DNA of 64,000 nt from positions 2,170,001 to 2,234,000 of the forward strand of contig OZ241737.1 in the NCBI GenBank assembly GCA_965200885.1, read 5' to 3'. Every line of letters begins with the position of its first letter. Within the stretch, counting starts at the first letter, position 1. Below are positions 16,854-26,034 of the stretch, piece after piece. The position numbers and the translations under genes were made by a program. Below the pieces are notes generated by a model. That model saw only the letters and a list, made by a program, of their open reading frames with translations. It ran no database searches and was not told the DNA's origin. The DNA comes from MPNP01 sp026710155. GTDB taxonomy: Bacteria; Pseudomonadota; Alphaproteobacteria; Rhodobacterales; Rhodobacteraceae.

Positions 16854-18797
16854 TTATGTTCTAGGTCGATTTTCGATCAGTTCATCAACGACTGAGGGTT
16901 CTGCCAAAGTGGAGGTGTCACCGAGGCTTCCATAATCATTTTCAGCAATTTTTCTGAGTATCCGTCGCATGATCTTGCCCGAACGTGTTTTGGGAAGTAC
17001 CGGGGCCCATTGGATAATATCGGGTTTGGCTATAGGTCCAATTTCCTTTCTCACCCAAACTTCCAATGTTTTTTTCAGCTCATCGGTATATTCCGAACCA
17101 CTTTTAAGGGTGACATAGGCATAGATGCCCTGACCCTTTATTGAATGTGGGTAGCCAACCACTGCCGCTTCTGCCACATCAGGATAGGCAACAAGTGCAC
17201 TCTCTATTTCAGCGGTCCCCATCCTGTGACCAGATACATTGAGCACATCATCCACTCTTCCGGTTATCCAGTAATAGCCATCCTTGTCTCGGCGACATCC
17301 ATCTCCTGTAAAATAATATCCTTGATATTGCTGGAAATAGGTTTCCATGAACCGTTGGTGATCACCATAAACGGTCCTCATCTGTCCAGGCCAGCTATCA
17401 CGAATGCATAACACCCCTTCTGCTTCATCAGATTTGATTTCGTGACCTTTTTCAGGTTCCAGAATGACCGGTTCAATACCCGGAAACGGCAAGGTTGCCG
17501 ATCCTGGTTTTGTTGGAACAGCGCCGGGCAGGGGAGTAATCAAGTGTCCCCCGGTTTCAGTTTGCCACCACGTATCGACAATCGGGCAATTTTCCTTACC
17601 AATAACCTTATGATACCAGTTCCATGCTTCGGGATTAATGGGTTCACCAACTGTACCGAGCACTCTAAGTGATGACAAGTCACAATTGCTTACCCATTCA
17701 TCACCCAGTCCCATCAATGCCCTTATGGCTGTTGGTGCGGTATAAAACTGATTTACCCTGTGCTTGTCACATATCTCCCAAAATCGTGATGCCGTGGGAA
17801 AGGTCGGAACGCCTTCAAACATGAGAGTGGTTGCCCCATTGGCCAGCGGACCATAAACAATGTAACTATGGCCGGTTACCCAGCCGACATCTGCAGTGCA
17901 CCAGTAAACATCGCCTTCCTGATAATCGAATACATACTCATGGGTCAGGGCAGCGTAAAGCAGGTATCCACCTGTAGTATGAACCACACCCTTTGGGGTA
18001 CCGGTTGAACCAGATGTATAAAGAATGAAGAGTGGATCCTCGGCATTCATTTCCTCAATTGGATAATTTGGAGATACCTCCTTTGCAACCTTGTTGTAAT
18101 CAATATTCCTGTCGGCATTCCAGGGAATATCCCCATTGGTTCTTTTGACAACAAGAAGCTTCACATCCTCGTTACATTCCTGAAGAGCCTTGTCGGCATT
18201 TACCTTCAAAGGTGTATTTCTGCCACCTCTGGGTGCTTCATCAGCTGTAATTATCAAATTAGAACCACAATTGTTTACCCTGTTTGCAAGTGCATCAGGG
18301 CTAAATCCTGCAAATACCACCGAATGCACTGCACCCATCCTGGCACAGGCGAGCATGGCATATGCTGCTTCAGGAATCATGGGAAGATAAATTACAACCC
18401 TGTCACCTTTCTTTACCCCCAATGATTTCAATACATTAGCCATCCTGCAAGTATTCTCATGAAGTTCCTTGTAACTAATGTATTTGGTTGGTTCCTCTGG
18501 ATTATCGGGTTCCCATAAAATTGCAGTTTGATCACCCCTTGTTGCAAGATGACGGTCAATGCAATTGGCTGCGACATTCAATGACCCATCCTCAAACCAT
18601 TTGATTGAGACTTCCGGATAGGAAAAGTTAACCGATTTGACTTTTGTAAAATTCTTGATCCAATCCAGTCTTTCGGCCATCATTGACCAAAATTGTTCCG
18701 GTTGTTCCTGAGCATGTTTTTGCAATTCCTTGAATTTTTCACCATGGATAAGGGTGGAAGAAACAAATTCATTGGAAGGATGGTATAATTTTTCCAT
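16854..18797 (-). CDS. acs: acetyl-coenzyme A synthetase
   Basis: A 647-residue AMP-forming ligase that makes acetyl-CoA from acetate, ATP and CoA. The ATP-binding motif YTSGSTGTPKG is at 260-270, 'DTWWQTETGG' provides the adenylate pocket, 'YYFTGDGCRRDKDGYYWITG' the hinge, and the C-terminal catalytic Lys sits in 'TRSGKIMRR' (K608), the residue acetylated in Salmonella Acs. Residue composition and length are normal. It is divergent from the 5-oxoprolinase genes, with a 200-bp AT-rich promoter region between them. It allows growth on acetate or recapture of acetate. Confidence 0.97.
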   Translation of the reverse strand: MEKLYHPSNEFVSSTLIHGEKFKELQKHAQEQPEQFWSMMAERLDWIKNFTKVKSVNFSYPEVSIKWFEDGSLNVAANCIDRHLATRGDQTAILWEPDNPEEPTKYISYKELHENTCRMANVLKSLGVKKGDRVVIYLPMIPEAAYAMLACARMGAVHSVVFAGFSPDALANRVNNCGSNLIITADEAPRGGRNTPLKVNADKALQECNEDVKLLVVKRTNGDIPWNADRNIDYNKVAKEVSPNYPIEEMNAEDPLFILYTSGSTGTPKGVVHTTGGYLLYAALTHEYVFDYQEGDVYWCTADVGWVTGHSYIVYGPLANGATTLMFEGVPTFPTASRFWEICDKHRVNQFYTAPTAIRALMGLGDEWVSNCDLSSLRVLGTVGEPINPEAWNWYHKVIGKENCPIVDTWWQTETGGHLITPLPGAVPTKPGSATLPFPGIEPVILEPEKGHEIKSDEAEGVLCIRDSWPGQMRTVYGDHQRFMETYFQQYQGYYFTGDGCRRDKDGYYWITGRVDDVLNVSGHRMGTAEIESALVAYPDVAEAAVVGYPHSIKGQGIYAYVTLKSGSEYTDELKKTLEVWVRKEIGPIAKPDIIQWAPVLPKTRSGKIMRRILRKIAENDYGSLGDTSTLAEPSVVDELIENRPRT

Positions 18798-18998
18798 TTG
18801 GGCCTCTATTTGAAAATATTAATCTTTTGATTCACAAGCAATTTAATTGAAACTAATAAATCCAAGACTGAGTAATAGCTGATAAATAAACTTGACAACC
18901 ACTTCGAAATTGAAACCGTATTATATCATAATTTTACAAAATTATATGGGTTCCCCTTTTTGGAATCCAAACCCTTTATTTCTAAAATACCCTAGAAA

Positions 18999-19733
18999 AT
19001 GAATGCAAATACAGACCAAATGGAATTCCCCCGAATATCACCATTGGGCGATCAAGCTTTTATGGTGACTTTTGGTGATGGCTACTCTGTTGAAACCAAT
19101 GCAAAGGTACTTGAGTTTGACAGAAAATTGGCAATTGAAAACTCCCCATGGATTGTTGAAGTGGTTCCTGCAATCCGCTCAATTATGGTCAGGGTTGATC
19201 CTTTGTGTATGGAAATGGAAAAAGTTGAACAATTTCTGTTCGAATTGCTTTCAAAACCATTTCCTGACAAGGCAATAGACCAGGGAAGAACATTTGAAAT
19301 TCCGGTTTGTTATGAAAATGAATTTGGTCCTGATCTTGAATATATTGCCACCAGGACAGGATTAAACAAAGAAAAGCTGAAAGAATTGCACTGTTCGTGC
19401 AATCTGCGTGTTGCATGCTTGGGTTTCGCCCCAGGACTTACTTATCTGGCCCAATTGCCCGAGGAATTCAAAATACCCAGAAAAGAATCCTATAACGCAA
19501 CTGCTTTGCCCGGCTCAATACTTGTTGCTAACCGACAGACAGTATTTACGGCAACTGAAATTCCAACTGGTTGGTCTATCATTGGCCGATCACCGGTAAT
19601 TGGATTCAGGATTGATCAATCACCGCATTTTCTTCTGCAACCTGGTGATAAAATTCGCTTTTATCCAATTTCGGAAGAGGAATACTCAAATTTCAATCCG
19701 GTTCAGATATGGGATGAGTATGGCATCACTTGA
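18999..19733 (+). CDS. pxpB: 5-oxoprolinase subunit B
   Basis: A 244-residue protein of the KipI/PxpB family. Family blocks are 'PLGDQAFMVTFGD' near the N-terminus, 'EIPVCYENEFGPDLEYIA', and the end block 'TGWSIIGRSP' with 'DQSPHFLLQPGDKIRF'. With PxpC and PxpA it forms the ATP-dependent enzyme that opens 5-oxoproline (pyroglutamate) to glutamate. It overlaps pxpC by 20 bp, showing translational coupling. Older annotations call it an allophanate hydrolase subunit or KipI-like inhibitor; the three-gene order supports oxoprolinase. Confidence 0.9.
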   Translation: MNANTDQMEFPRISPLGDQAFMVTFGDGYSVETNAKVLEFDRKLAIENSPWIVEVVPAIRSIMVRVDPLCMEMEKVEQFLFELLSKPFPDKAIDQGRTFEIPVCYENEFGPDLEYIATRTGLNKEKLKELHCSCNLRVACLGFAPGLTYLAQLPEEFKIPRKESYNATALPGSILVANRQTVFTATEIPTGWSIIGRSPVIGFRIDQSPHFLLQPGDKIRFYPISEEEYSNFNPVQIWDEYGIT

Positions 19734-20739
19734 AATCCTGGAGTTACTTGGACCTGTAACCATACAGGACAAGGGCAGGGTAGGTTATCAAAGGTTTGGT
19801 GTACCTCGTGGCGGTGCCATGGATTATTATGCCCTGGCAGAAGGGCAGGCCTTGCTTGGTGATGAACTGGAGACCGCAGCACTGGAATTTCAATTCGGTG
19901 GGGGTACCTTTGTTTCTCACGGTACAATGACTCTTGCGACGTCAGGTGGACCGATGGAAGTTCTAGTGGACCACAAGCCCTTAACGTGGAGAAGTACCTT
20001 CACAATATATCCCAGCCAAATACTCCAAATGCGTAAAACCCAATTGGGAATTTACAGCTACCTGCACTTTCCAGGAGGTATAGAAAGCACAAAAATTATT
20101 GGTTCAAGATCAACGCATATTGCTTCGGGCCTGGGTGATGTTCCCGAGGTGGGGTATCACCTGATACCCTTGTCAGAAAACCTCTCTAGAGAGGAGGGAC
20201 TGACTTTACCTGAACCTGATTACTTCAATATCAAAACACTACGAATCGTATATGGACCCCATTCGAAACTGTTCTCTGATTCTGATCTCGATAATTTGAC
20301 CTTGAAACGGTTTCGAATGAGTTCTTCGCGAAACAGAATGGGGGCCAGAATCATACCCATTGATTGGACCATTTCTGCCTTGACAGGAAAAACCCTGGTA
20401 TCTGATCCTATCGTTGCAGGTGACATTCAAGTCGCAGCAGATGGAACCACGGCAATACTATTGGCTGAAAGTCAACCCACGGGCGGATACCCCAGAATTG
20501 CTTCGGTTATTACTTCGGATTTACCCATGGTGGCCCAGATGCAGCCGGATACCGAATTTCAATTTCAGCTGGTTTCAAACAGGGAGGCCCAGATTGAATT
20601 CAGAAAAATATCCGACAGGATCAGAAATTTGTCGCATTCACTAAAGCCACTGGTTAGGGATCCATTTCAGATGCATGATTTATTGCATTACAATTTCATC
20701 AGTGGAGTTACAAAAGGAGAGGATAATGACGGTAATTGA
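19714..20739 (+). CDS. pxpC: 5-oxoprolinase subunit C
   Basis: About 341 residues of the KipA/PxpC (biotin-dependent carboxylase-like) family. The start is set at the ATG at 19714, before 'LEILELLGPVTIQDKGRVGY', which is the conserved N-terminus. A frame open back to 19600 lies within pxpB. Other blocks: 'GVPRGGAMDYYALAEGQALL', 'FQFGGG', 'SSSRNRMGARI'-like 'MSSSRNRMGARI', and 'QPTGGYPRIA'. It overlaps pxpB by 20 bp and pxpA by 14 bp, so the three subunits are made together. Confidence 0.9.
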   Translation: MSMASLEILELLGPVTIQDKGRVGYQRFGVPRGGAMDYYALAEGQALLGDELETAALEFQFGGGTFVSHGTMTLATSGGPMEVLVDHKPLTWRSTFTIYPSQILQMRKTQLGIYSYLHFPGGIESTKIIGSRSTHIASGLGDVPEVGYHLIPLSENLSREEGLTLPEPDYFNIKTLRIVYGPHSKLFSDSDLDNLTLKRFRMSSSRNRMGARIIPIDWTISALTGKTLVSDPIVAGDIQVAADGTTAILLAESQPTGGYPRIASVITSDLPMVAQMQPDTEFQFQLVSNREAQIEFRKISDRIRNLSHSLKPLVRDPFQMHDLLHYNFISGVTKGEDNDGN

Positions 20740-21502
20740 TCTCAATTCGGATTTGGGAGAAAGTTTTGGGCCCTGGAAAAAGGGCCTGGATGAGGAAATC
20801 CTGAAAATTGTCTCTTCGGCAAACGTGGCTTGCGGATTTCATGCCGGTGATCCATTGCAAATGAAGAAAACCTGCCTTTCCTGTATTCAAAACAATGTTG
20901 GGATAGGTGCCCATCCGGGATTCAGGGATTTGGTCGGTTTTGGTCGAAGAGAAATTCAGGGTTATGATATTGAGGAATTGAAATCCGAGGCCATCTATCA
21001 AATCGGAGCCCTTCAAGCCATTGCGAAAACCCTTAACACTGATGTTAGACATGTTAAGTTTCATGGTGCCCTTGGCAATATGTCCTCACGGGATATTGAA
21101 TTGGCGAAAGCACTTTACGATGCTGTAATGGAATTATCCACGGATCTTAAAATTCTTGTAATTGCCGGTACCAAACAGCAAATCGCAGCCGAGGAATTGG
21201 GAATTCCCCATGTCAGGGAAATATTTGCCGATAGATCTTACAATAGTGATGGTACCCTTGTCAGCAGGTCTAAAAAGGGAGCCATGATACTGGACCCGAT
21301 TCACTGTGCCGATAACATGCTGAATGCAGTACAAAACAACAGGTTGACTTCAATTGATGGTAATGAAATTGCCATCAAGCCTGAATCGATTTGTGTTCAT
21401 GGAGACAGCCCGGCAGCTGTGAATATTGCCGCTCAAATCAAACAGACACTGGAAAATGCAGGAATAGGGATAGAAAAATTAGGGACTATAAAGATGGGTT
21501 GA
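20726..21502 (+). CDS. pxpA: 5-oxoprolinase subunit A
   Basis: A 258-residue LamB/YcsF-family protein. The start is the ATG at 20726, preceded by AAGGAGAGG, rather than the longer frame from 20675. Diagnostic: 'IDLNSDLGESFG' at the N-terminus, 'SSANVACGFHAGDPLQM', 'IGAHPGFRDLVGFGRRE', 'VKFHGALGN', 'EIFADRSYNSDGTLVSR' and 'ICVHGDSPAAV'. It is the third subunit of the ATP-dependent oxoprolinase that removes pyroglutamate formed by spontaneous cyclisation of glutamine or glutathione breakdown. The family usually carries YKPHGALYN; here it is HVKFHGALGN, a small deviation. Confidence 0.92.
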   Translation: MTVIDLNSDLGESFGPWKKGLDEEILKIVSSANVACGFHAGDPLQMKKTCLSCIQNNVGIGAHPGFRDLVGFGRREIQGYDIEELKSEAIYQIGALQAIAKTLNTDVRHVKFHGALGNMSSRDIELAKALYDAVMELSTDLKILVIAGTKQQIAAEELGIPHVREIFADRSYNSDGTLVSRSKKGAMILDPIHCADNMLNAVQNNRLTSIDGNEIAIKPESICVHGDSPAAVNIAAQIKQTLENAGIGIEKLGTIKMG

Positions 21503-21509
21503 CAACGAA

Positions 21510-21634
21510 TCAATCCACCTGTTTGTCAAGATGATATCCAAACTGCTTCTGCCTCAACTCCCGTTCGCCCGTCAATTCCGGCCAGTAATCACCGCCTGTT
21601 CCTCGAGGGGGGGGGTAAGTGCGTTCATGTTCAT
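21510..21634 (-). pseudogene. 41-aa small protein interrupted at a C9 tract
   Basis: An ATG with AAGGAG ribosome site starts 'MNMNALTPP', and after a run of nine C (G9 at 21607-21615 on plus) the natural-looking continuation 'RGTGGDYWPELTGERELRQK' then 'QFGYHLDKQVD' lies one frame over, ending in TGA at 21510-21512. With ten C the whole would be one 41-residue frame. In the present frame it stops after 20 codons. I do not recognise the family. Either a mutation, a sequencing slip, or slippage-based switching. Confidence 0.45.
21607..21615. repeat. poly-G tract (9)
   Basis: Nine consecutive G on the plus strand, within the small minus-strand gene at 21510-21634, exactly where that gene changes frame. 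Confidence 0.9.
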
Positions 21635-21744
21635 TGCATGCTCCTTAATAATTCATGATGCTGTGTCGAATCACGGAGACTATTAGCATAAAAGCGCTGG
21701 GAAGTCAAGAGGTGGAAACGATCCGTATTGACATTTTCCTCGGA

Positions 21745-22011
21745 TCAGCCTGTGGGTCCAGGAAGCTGTCTCCTGTTGCAGCAAGGTATATAATCCCCAA
21801 ATAAATCACCAACCGAAAAATGAGGAGAACCCAAAGAAATGAATCGGCAACCAATGACAAAGAAAAAAAGTGACCAGAATATGATGCCGGCAATCATTGC
21901 GAAATAGGTCAGGATCAATAGCCCCATCACACCGAACAGGAAAACCCGGAAAATCCGGCTAGCTTCATCCAGATCCAGACTGAACGAGAAAAAGGGTGAT
22001 TTGAAATGCAT
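21745..22011 (-). CDS. small membrane protein, possibly frameshifted
   Basis: An 88-residue frame from an ATG with a TTAGGAG site. Two hydrophobic stretches (about residues 22-41 and 43-55) suggest a membrane protein. In a second minus-strand frame, 'FLWVLLIFRLVIYLGIIYLA' continues the hydrophobic character down to 21705, while the first frame becomes polar, so one frame change may separate the halves of a roughly 100-residue protein. No family recognised. A G9 tract lies 17-25 bp upstream of the start. Confidence 0.35.
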   Translation of the reverse strand: MHFKSPFFSFSLDLDEASRIFRVFLFGVMGLLILTYFAMIAGIIFWSLFFFVIGCRFISLGSPHFSVGDLFGDYIPCCNRRQLPGPTG

Positions 22012-22027
22012 GGTGAACTCCTAACTT

Positions 22028-22036
22028 GGGGGGGGG
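22028..22036. repeat. poly-G tract (9)
   Basis: Nine G just upstream of the membrane-protein start at 22011, in the likely leader or promoter of that gene. Confidence 0.9.
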
Positions 22037-22457
22037 CTTAGAAGGTATCATAGAATGCACAAAGAAAATTCCAATAGGTTCTTTCAAGAAAAACAATTAT
22101 CGAGAAAGGAGCTTTGCCCTTATTGGTGGGTTATAATTGTTTCAAGTGTATTGTTCATTTTGAAAAGCACGGGTACTTTCATCACCAACCTTCTTCAGTT
22201 AGTGGGAAAGGATTAATGACCAAAAGATGGTTATCGAATGCAGGGCGAGCATTTTTCAAGAAGAAAATGAAACCATCGCGTTTCTGTCAGGTTGTCCACC
22301 ACGAGTTATTCTTCATTGAGGAAGGATGAGTTGATAAACTTTGTCAACGATAACTGCAAGCCACCAGCAGGACAGAATTCGAGGGGGGGGGGGCTAGATT
22401 TATATCCCGAGGGAGTCAACAGGTGAATTACCCAACATTGGGGTGAAGAGTCTAAAA
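22037..22457. other. no supported gene; includes third poly-G tract
   Basis: About 420 bases downstream of rplI and upstream of the membrane-protein gene. Short frames only, none with a recognisable domain. Contains an 11-G tract at 22383-22393. Confidence 0.5.
22383..22393. repeat. poly-G tract (11)
   Basis: Eleven G in a row, the longest homopolymer I see in the window, 65 bp past the end of rplI. Its left flank (TTCGA) resembles that of the first tract (CTCGA). Confidence 0.9.
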
Positions 22458-23033
22458 TCAATCCTTAGCTTCAACCTGCTCGACTTCAGATACTTCAGCT
22501 TTTTCGACCTCTTCAGTCGCTTCGAGTGTTTCAACCTTTGTTCTACCGATTTCTTCCTCACCAGAATCTAATTGAGCCTCAGCTTCATCAACTGTTCGGG
22601 CAATATTGATATAAATGCTGGTTTCTACCTCAGGATGGAGATTAACCTTCACCTGATAGATACCAATTTCCTTGAAGGGACGGTCAAGTTCAACCTGCTT
22701 GCGGTCTATGGATAAACCACTTTCAGCTGCAACCGTTGCAATGTCCCGCTTTGAGACAGAACCGTAAAGTGATCCGGTCTCGGAAGCCGATCTGATGATA
22801 ATGAAGGTTTCGCCATTGATTTTTTCCGAAACAGCTTCGGCTTCATTTTTCAATTCGAGATTTCTGGCCTCAATTTCTACCCTTTTTTCCTCGAAATACT
22901 TTCGATTTTCCTCGGTATTTTTTAATGCCTTCTTCTGAGGCAGCAGGTAATTTCTGGCATAACCGGGTTTGACCCTTACCAAATCACCCATCAACCCAAG
23001 ATTGTTGACCTTTTCAAGAAGTATAAGTTCCAT
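22458..23033 (-). CDS. rplI: 50S ribosomal protein L9
   Basis: A 191-residue L9. The N-terminal rRNA-binding domain is unmistakable: 'MELILLEKVNNLGLMGDLVR', 'VKPGYARNYLLPQKKA', then the long central helix and a C-terminal domain containing 'GSLYGSVSKRDIATV' and 'VKVNLHPEV'. A Glu-rich tail of about 40 residues extends beyond the usual 150, as in many alphaproteobacteria. Last gene of the rpsF-rpsR-rplI operon, 10 bp after rpsR. Confidence 0.97.
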   Translation of the reverse strand: MELILLEKVNNLGLMGDLVRVKPGYARNYLLPQKKALKNTEENRKYFEEKRVEIEARNLELKNEAEAVSEKINGETFIIIRSASETGSLYGSVSKRDIATVAAESGLSIDRKQVELDRPFKEIGIYQVKVNLHPEVETSIYINIARTVDEAEAQLDSGEEEIGRTKVETLEATEEVEKAEVSEVEQVEAKD

Positions 23034-23043
23034 TATGACAATC

Positions 23044-23271
23044 CTATTTTGCGCTGTAAGGCAACAAGGCTATGAAGCGCGCTCTTTTTACAGCTCGCGC
23101 AAGTTCCCTTTGTTTTCCGGATGAAACGGAAGAAATCCTTCGTGGAATGATTTTGCCTCGCTCTGTCAGGAATTTCCGCAGCAATTTCACATCCTTGTAA
23201 TCGATCTCTGGTGAATTATCACTTGAAAAGGGGCAAACTCTTCTCCGCTGAAAGTAATTTTGCCTCATCAT
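23044..23271 (-). CDS. rpsR: 30S ribosomal protein S18
   Basis: A 75-residue S18 with 'DYKDVKLLRKFLTERGKIIP' and 'RRISSVSSGKQRELARAVKR' followed by 'ARFIALLPY', the conserved RNA-binding core. It forms a heterodimer with S6 on the 30S platform. Located between rpsF and rplI in the standard operon order, 21 bp after rpsF. Confidence 0.97.
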   Translation of the reverse strand: MMRQNYFQRRRVCPFSSDNSPEIDYKDVKLLRKFLTERGKIIPRRISSVSSGKQRELARAVKRARFIALLPYSAK

Positions 23272-23292
23272 AATATTGTCCTTCCAATCAAA

Positions 23293-23625
23293 TTAATTTG
23301 CTTGTTTTGAAGCCATAATGGGGGTGGGTTCTTCGGAATGCTTGTCGACTTTGGTCGTCAGGTAACGCAAAATATCCTCATTCAACCGTAACCTTCTTTC
23401 CAGCTCGACCACTGCTTCGGGTGGTGAATTCAGGCGGAAAAACAAATAATGCCCCCGACGGTTTTTCTTTATTGCGTATGCAAGTTTTCGGGCACCCCAA
23501 AATTCTTTGTAAAGGACAGAACCTCCATTGTCAGAAAGTATGCCTTCAATATCCTCGGAGAGTCTCTCGACCTGGGTACTTGACAGTTCTTGTCTAGCAA
23601 TGCAGACCTGTTCGTATAGGGCCAT
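23293..23625 (-). CDS. rpsF: 30S ribosomal protein S6
   Basis: A 110-residue S6 with 'MALYEQVCIARQELSSTQVE', 'YKEFWGARKLAYAIKKNRRG' and 'HYLFFRLNSPPEAVVELERR'. First gene of the ribosomal operon, divergent from fabD, with about 220 bp between the two starts where both promoters must lie. In many bacteria the S6:S18 complex binds a leader hairpin before rpsF; I could not find a convincing match here. Confidence 0.97.
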   Translation of the reverse strand: MALYEQVCIARQELSSTQVERLSEDIEGILSDNGGSVLYKEFWGARKLAYAIKKNRRGHYLFFRLNSPPEAVVELERRLRLNEDILRYLTTKVDKHSEEPTPIMASKQAN

Positions 23626-23843
23626 TTATAACCTCAAAAAAAATTTGTATTCTCAAATGCAGACTCCTAATGCCACAGCATATCGGAACGCTACAAACTA
23701 GTGATTCTGATATAAATTTGCAAGGTGGAATCCTCGGGGTTGAATTACCAGAGGAACTATCCAACTTAATTTTCTTTAAGTGGTATTGGGGTTGGATTTT
23801 ACAACACCTACTAAGGGTTTGAGTTGAATTTAGGAGAAATATA

Positions 23844-24782
23844 GTGAAGTCAGCATTGTTGTTTCCCGGACAAGGTTCTCAAGCAATTGGTATGGGAAAG
23901 GATTTGGCCGAAAACTATTCTGTGTCCAAACAGGTATTTGATATTGTTGATGAAGCGTTGGGCGAAAAGCTCTCCGACCTGATCTGGCAGGGAGACCTCG
24001 AGGAATTGACATTGACCAGGAATGTTCAACCGGCTTTGATGGCAGCATCGGTGGCGGCCTATAGGGCAATGCTGTCTGAAGGCTTTCCAGAAACTTCATC
24101 AGCATATATGGCTGGTCACAGTTTGGGGGAATATTCTGCCTTGTGCGCCGCCGGTGCAATCTCGCTGGAGGATACAGCCCGATTGTTGCGATTGCGAGGT
24201 GAGGCCATGCAAGAGGCTGTCAAGGTTGGCGAAGGCAAGATGGCTGCGATTTTGGGGCTCGAGATAAGTATCGTGAGGGAAATTGCCGAACTGGCTTCTA
24301 AAACAGGTGTTTGCGATATAGCCAATGATAACGACCCAAAGCAGATTGTTGTATCCGGCAGTATTGAATCAGTAGGCAGGGCAATGGAAATTGCAGCCGA
24401 AAAAGGTGCCAGACGAGTGGTTGAACTTACCGTTTCAGCACCTTTTCATTGTCAATTGATGAATCCGGCAGCTGAACGAATGAAAGAAGCTCTTGAAAAT
24501 ACTGAAATCAGAAGCCCCTGCATACCCATTGTTGCAAATGTTACGGCTCAGCCTGTAATTGATGCCGATGAAATCAGGAGTAATTTGATCAAGCAGGTTA
24601 CCGCTACCGTGAGGTGGCATGAATCAATCAACCATTTGTCCCGAGAACAGGTCACCAATGCCTTCGAACTTGGTTCCGGCAATGTTCTGACCGGTCTGGT
24701 CCGACGAATCAACAGAAATATCAAATGCGTTCCAGTGGGTAATTCCCAGCAGGTGAAGTCTGTCCTTGAAAGGATGAAGTAA
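23844..24782 (+). CDS. fabD: malonyl-CoA-ACP transacylase
   Basis: A 312-residue FabD that moves malonyl groups from CoA to acyl carrier protein. 'LLFPGQGSQAIGMG' opens the fold, the catalytic serine is in GHSLGE (Ser93) and the catalytic histidine in 'VSAPFHCQLM'. It starts with GTG at 23844 after an AGGAGA site. First gene of the fatty-acid cluster, one base from fabG. Confidence 0.96.
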   Translation: MKSALLFPGQGSQAIGMGKDLAENYSVSKQVFDIVDEALGEKLSDLIWQGDLEELTLTRNVQPALMAASVAAYRAMLSEGFPETSSAYMAGHSLGEYSALCAAGAISLEDTARLLRLRGEAMQEAVKVGEGKMAAILGLEISIVREIAELASKTGVCDIANDNDPKQIVVSGSIESVGRAMEIAAEKGARRVVELTVSAPFHCQLMNPAAERMKEALENTEIRSPCIPIVANVTAQPVIDADEIRSNLIKQVTATVRWHESINHLSREQVTNAFELGSGNVLTGLVRRINRNIKCVPVGNSQQVKSVLERMK

Positions 24783-24783
24783 A

Positions 24784-25530
24784 ATGAAAATAGATCTTGG
24801 TAATAAACGAGCCTTGGTAACAGGAGCTACCGGAGGAATTGGCGAAGCCATAACAGCTGCTTTGCTCAATGCCGGAGCTGAAGTGGTTGTCTCGGGAACA
24901 AGGATAGAGAAGCTGGCTGAGATGGAATCAAAACTTGGCTCTCTGGGAAAAATTGTAACCATGCCATGCAACCTTGGAGTTCCGGAGGACATCACGGGTT
25001 TGGTTTCGGAGTTATCTGGTCTTGATGGTGGAATCGACATTCTGATCAACAATGCCGGAATTACCCGAGATGGCTTGCTGTTGAGAATGGATGAACAGGA
25101 CTGGCAAACTGTTCTGGATATAAACCTGAAAGCGTGTATGTTACTTTCGAAAGGGTTATTGCGAAACATGCTTAAAAAGCGGTGGGGACGGATCATCAAT
25201 ATAACATCGGTTGTTGGTTCAACTGGCAATCCAGGGCAGGCAAATTATGCTGCTGCCAAGGCTGGATTGATCGGATTTTCCAAATCACTGGCCCAGGAAG
25301 TCGCCAATCGGGGAATTACCGTCAATTGTCTTGCCCCAGGGTTTATTGAGACTGAAATGACAAACAAACTGTCCGAGGATAGAAAAAAAGTTCTTTTGGG
25401 TAATATTCCGATGCAAAAAATGGGACAGACTGAAGATATATCGTATCCAGTACTGTTTTTGGCTTCAGAACAAGCTTCATATATTACAGGTCAATCCTTG
25501 CACGTCAATGGTGGACTTGCTATGATATAG
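24784..25530 (+). CDS. fabG: 3-oxoacyl-ACP reductase
   Basis: A 248-residue NADPH-dependent SDR. Cofactor motif TGATGGIG at 13-20, NNAG in 'DILINNAGITRDG', and the catalytic Ser142, Tyr155 and Lys159 ('YAAAK'). The C-terminal 'GQSLHVNGGLAMI' is typical FabG. It is separated from fabD by one base and reduces the 3-oxoacyl-ACP made by FabF. Length and motifs are normal. Confidence 0.96.
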   Translation: MKIDLGNKRALVTGATGGIGEAITAALLNAGAEVVVSGTRIEKLAEMESKLGSLGKIVTMPCNLGVPEDITGLVSELSGLDGGIDILINNAGITRDGLLLRMDEQDWQTVLDINLKACMLLSKGLLRNMLKKRWGRIINITSVVGSTGNPGQANYAAAKAGLIGFSKSLAQEVANRGITVNCLAPGFIETEMTNKLSEDRKKVLLGNIPMQKMGQTEDISYPVLFLASEQASYITGQSLHVNGGLAMI

Positions 25531-25697
25531 AAAATATTTAATTTCAGGGAAATGGAATAGATTAACACCTATGCAAATAAACATATTTTATTTGGATTGG
25601 TAAATTCTCTTGAGTTTAAAATTTGTTTGTTAAATAATATTCAGCTTGAAAGCATGGCAGAAGCCCAAGCATGATTTAATTGGAGTAGGAGTAAAAC

Positions 25698-25934
25698 ATG
25701 GATGATATTGAAACTCGCGTTCGAGCAATTGTGGTGGATCACTTGGGGGTTGATGAGGAAGCGGTAGTTCATTCCGCGTCATTTATTCAGGACCTGGGTG
25801 CAGACAGTTTGGATACGGTTGAATTGGTAATGGCCTTTGAAGAAGAATTCGAAATTGAAATAAAGGATGAAGATGCCGAGGGTATCAATACATTTGAGGA
25901 TGCCGTCAATTTCATCAAAAAGGCCCAGGCATAA
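25698..25934 (+). CDS. acpP: acyl carrier protein
   Basis: A 78-residue acidic protein with the phosphopantetheine site DSLD (Ser37) inside 'DLGADSLDTVELVMAFEEEF'. It carries the growing acyl chain. A 167-bp AT-rich gap separates it from fabG, so it may have its own promoter, consistent with the high demand for this protein. 'GGAGTAGGAG' lies upstream of the ATG as ribosome site. Confidence 0.97.
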   Translation: MDDIETRVRAIVVDHLGVDEEAVVHSASFIQDLGADSLDTVELVMAFEEEFEIEIKDEDAEGINTFEDAVNFIKKAQA

Positions 25935-26034
25935 AGTTTGGGCGATCACCAATAATCGAAATAAGAATTTGGCGTAAGGAATGTAATGATTAAGGGAGAT
26001 TACGTTTTTTCTTGTTCTGAACGAGGATTGCTTA

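Noticed and set aside
18892..18924. sigma-70 promoter TTGACA...TATTAT between acs and pxpB
   Set aside because: Spacing between boxes is 21 bp, too long for a confident call.
22114..22329. 71-codon plus-strand frame between poly-G tracts
   Set aside because: No recognisable domain and no ribosome site. Another frame there also looks partly coding, so it cannot be resolved.
23626..23720. S6:S18 autoregulatory leader upstream of rpsF
   Set aside because: A short stem is possible, but I could not recognise the conserved motif.
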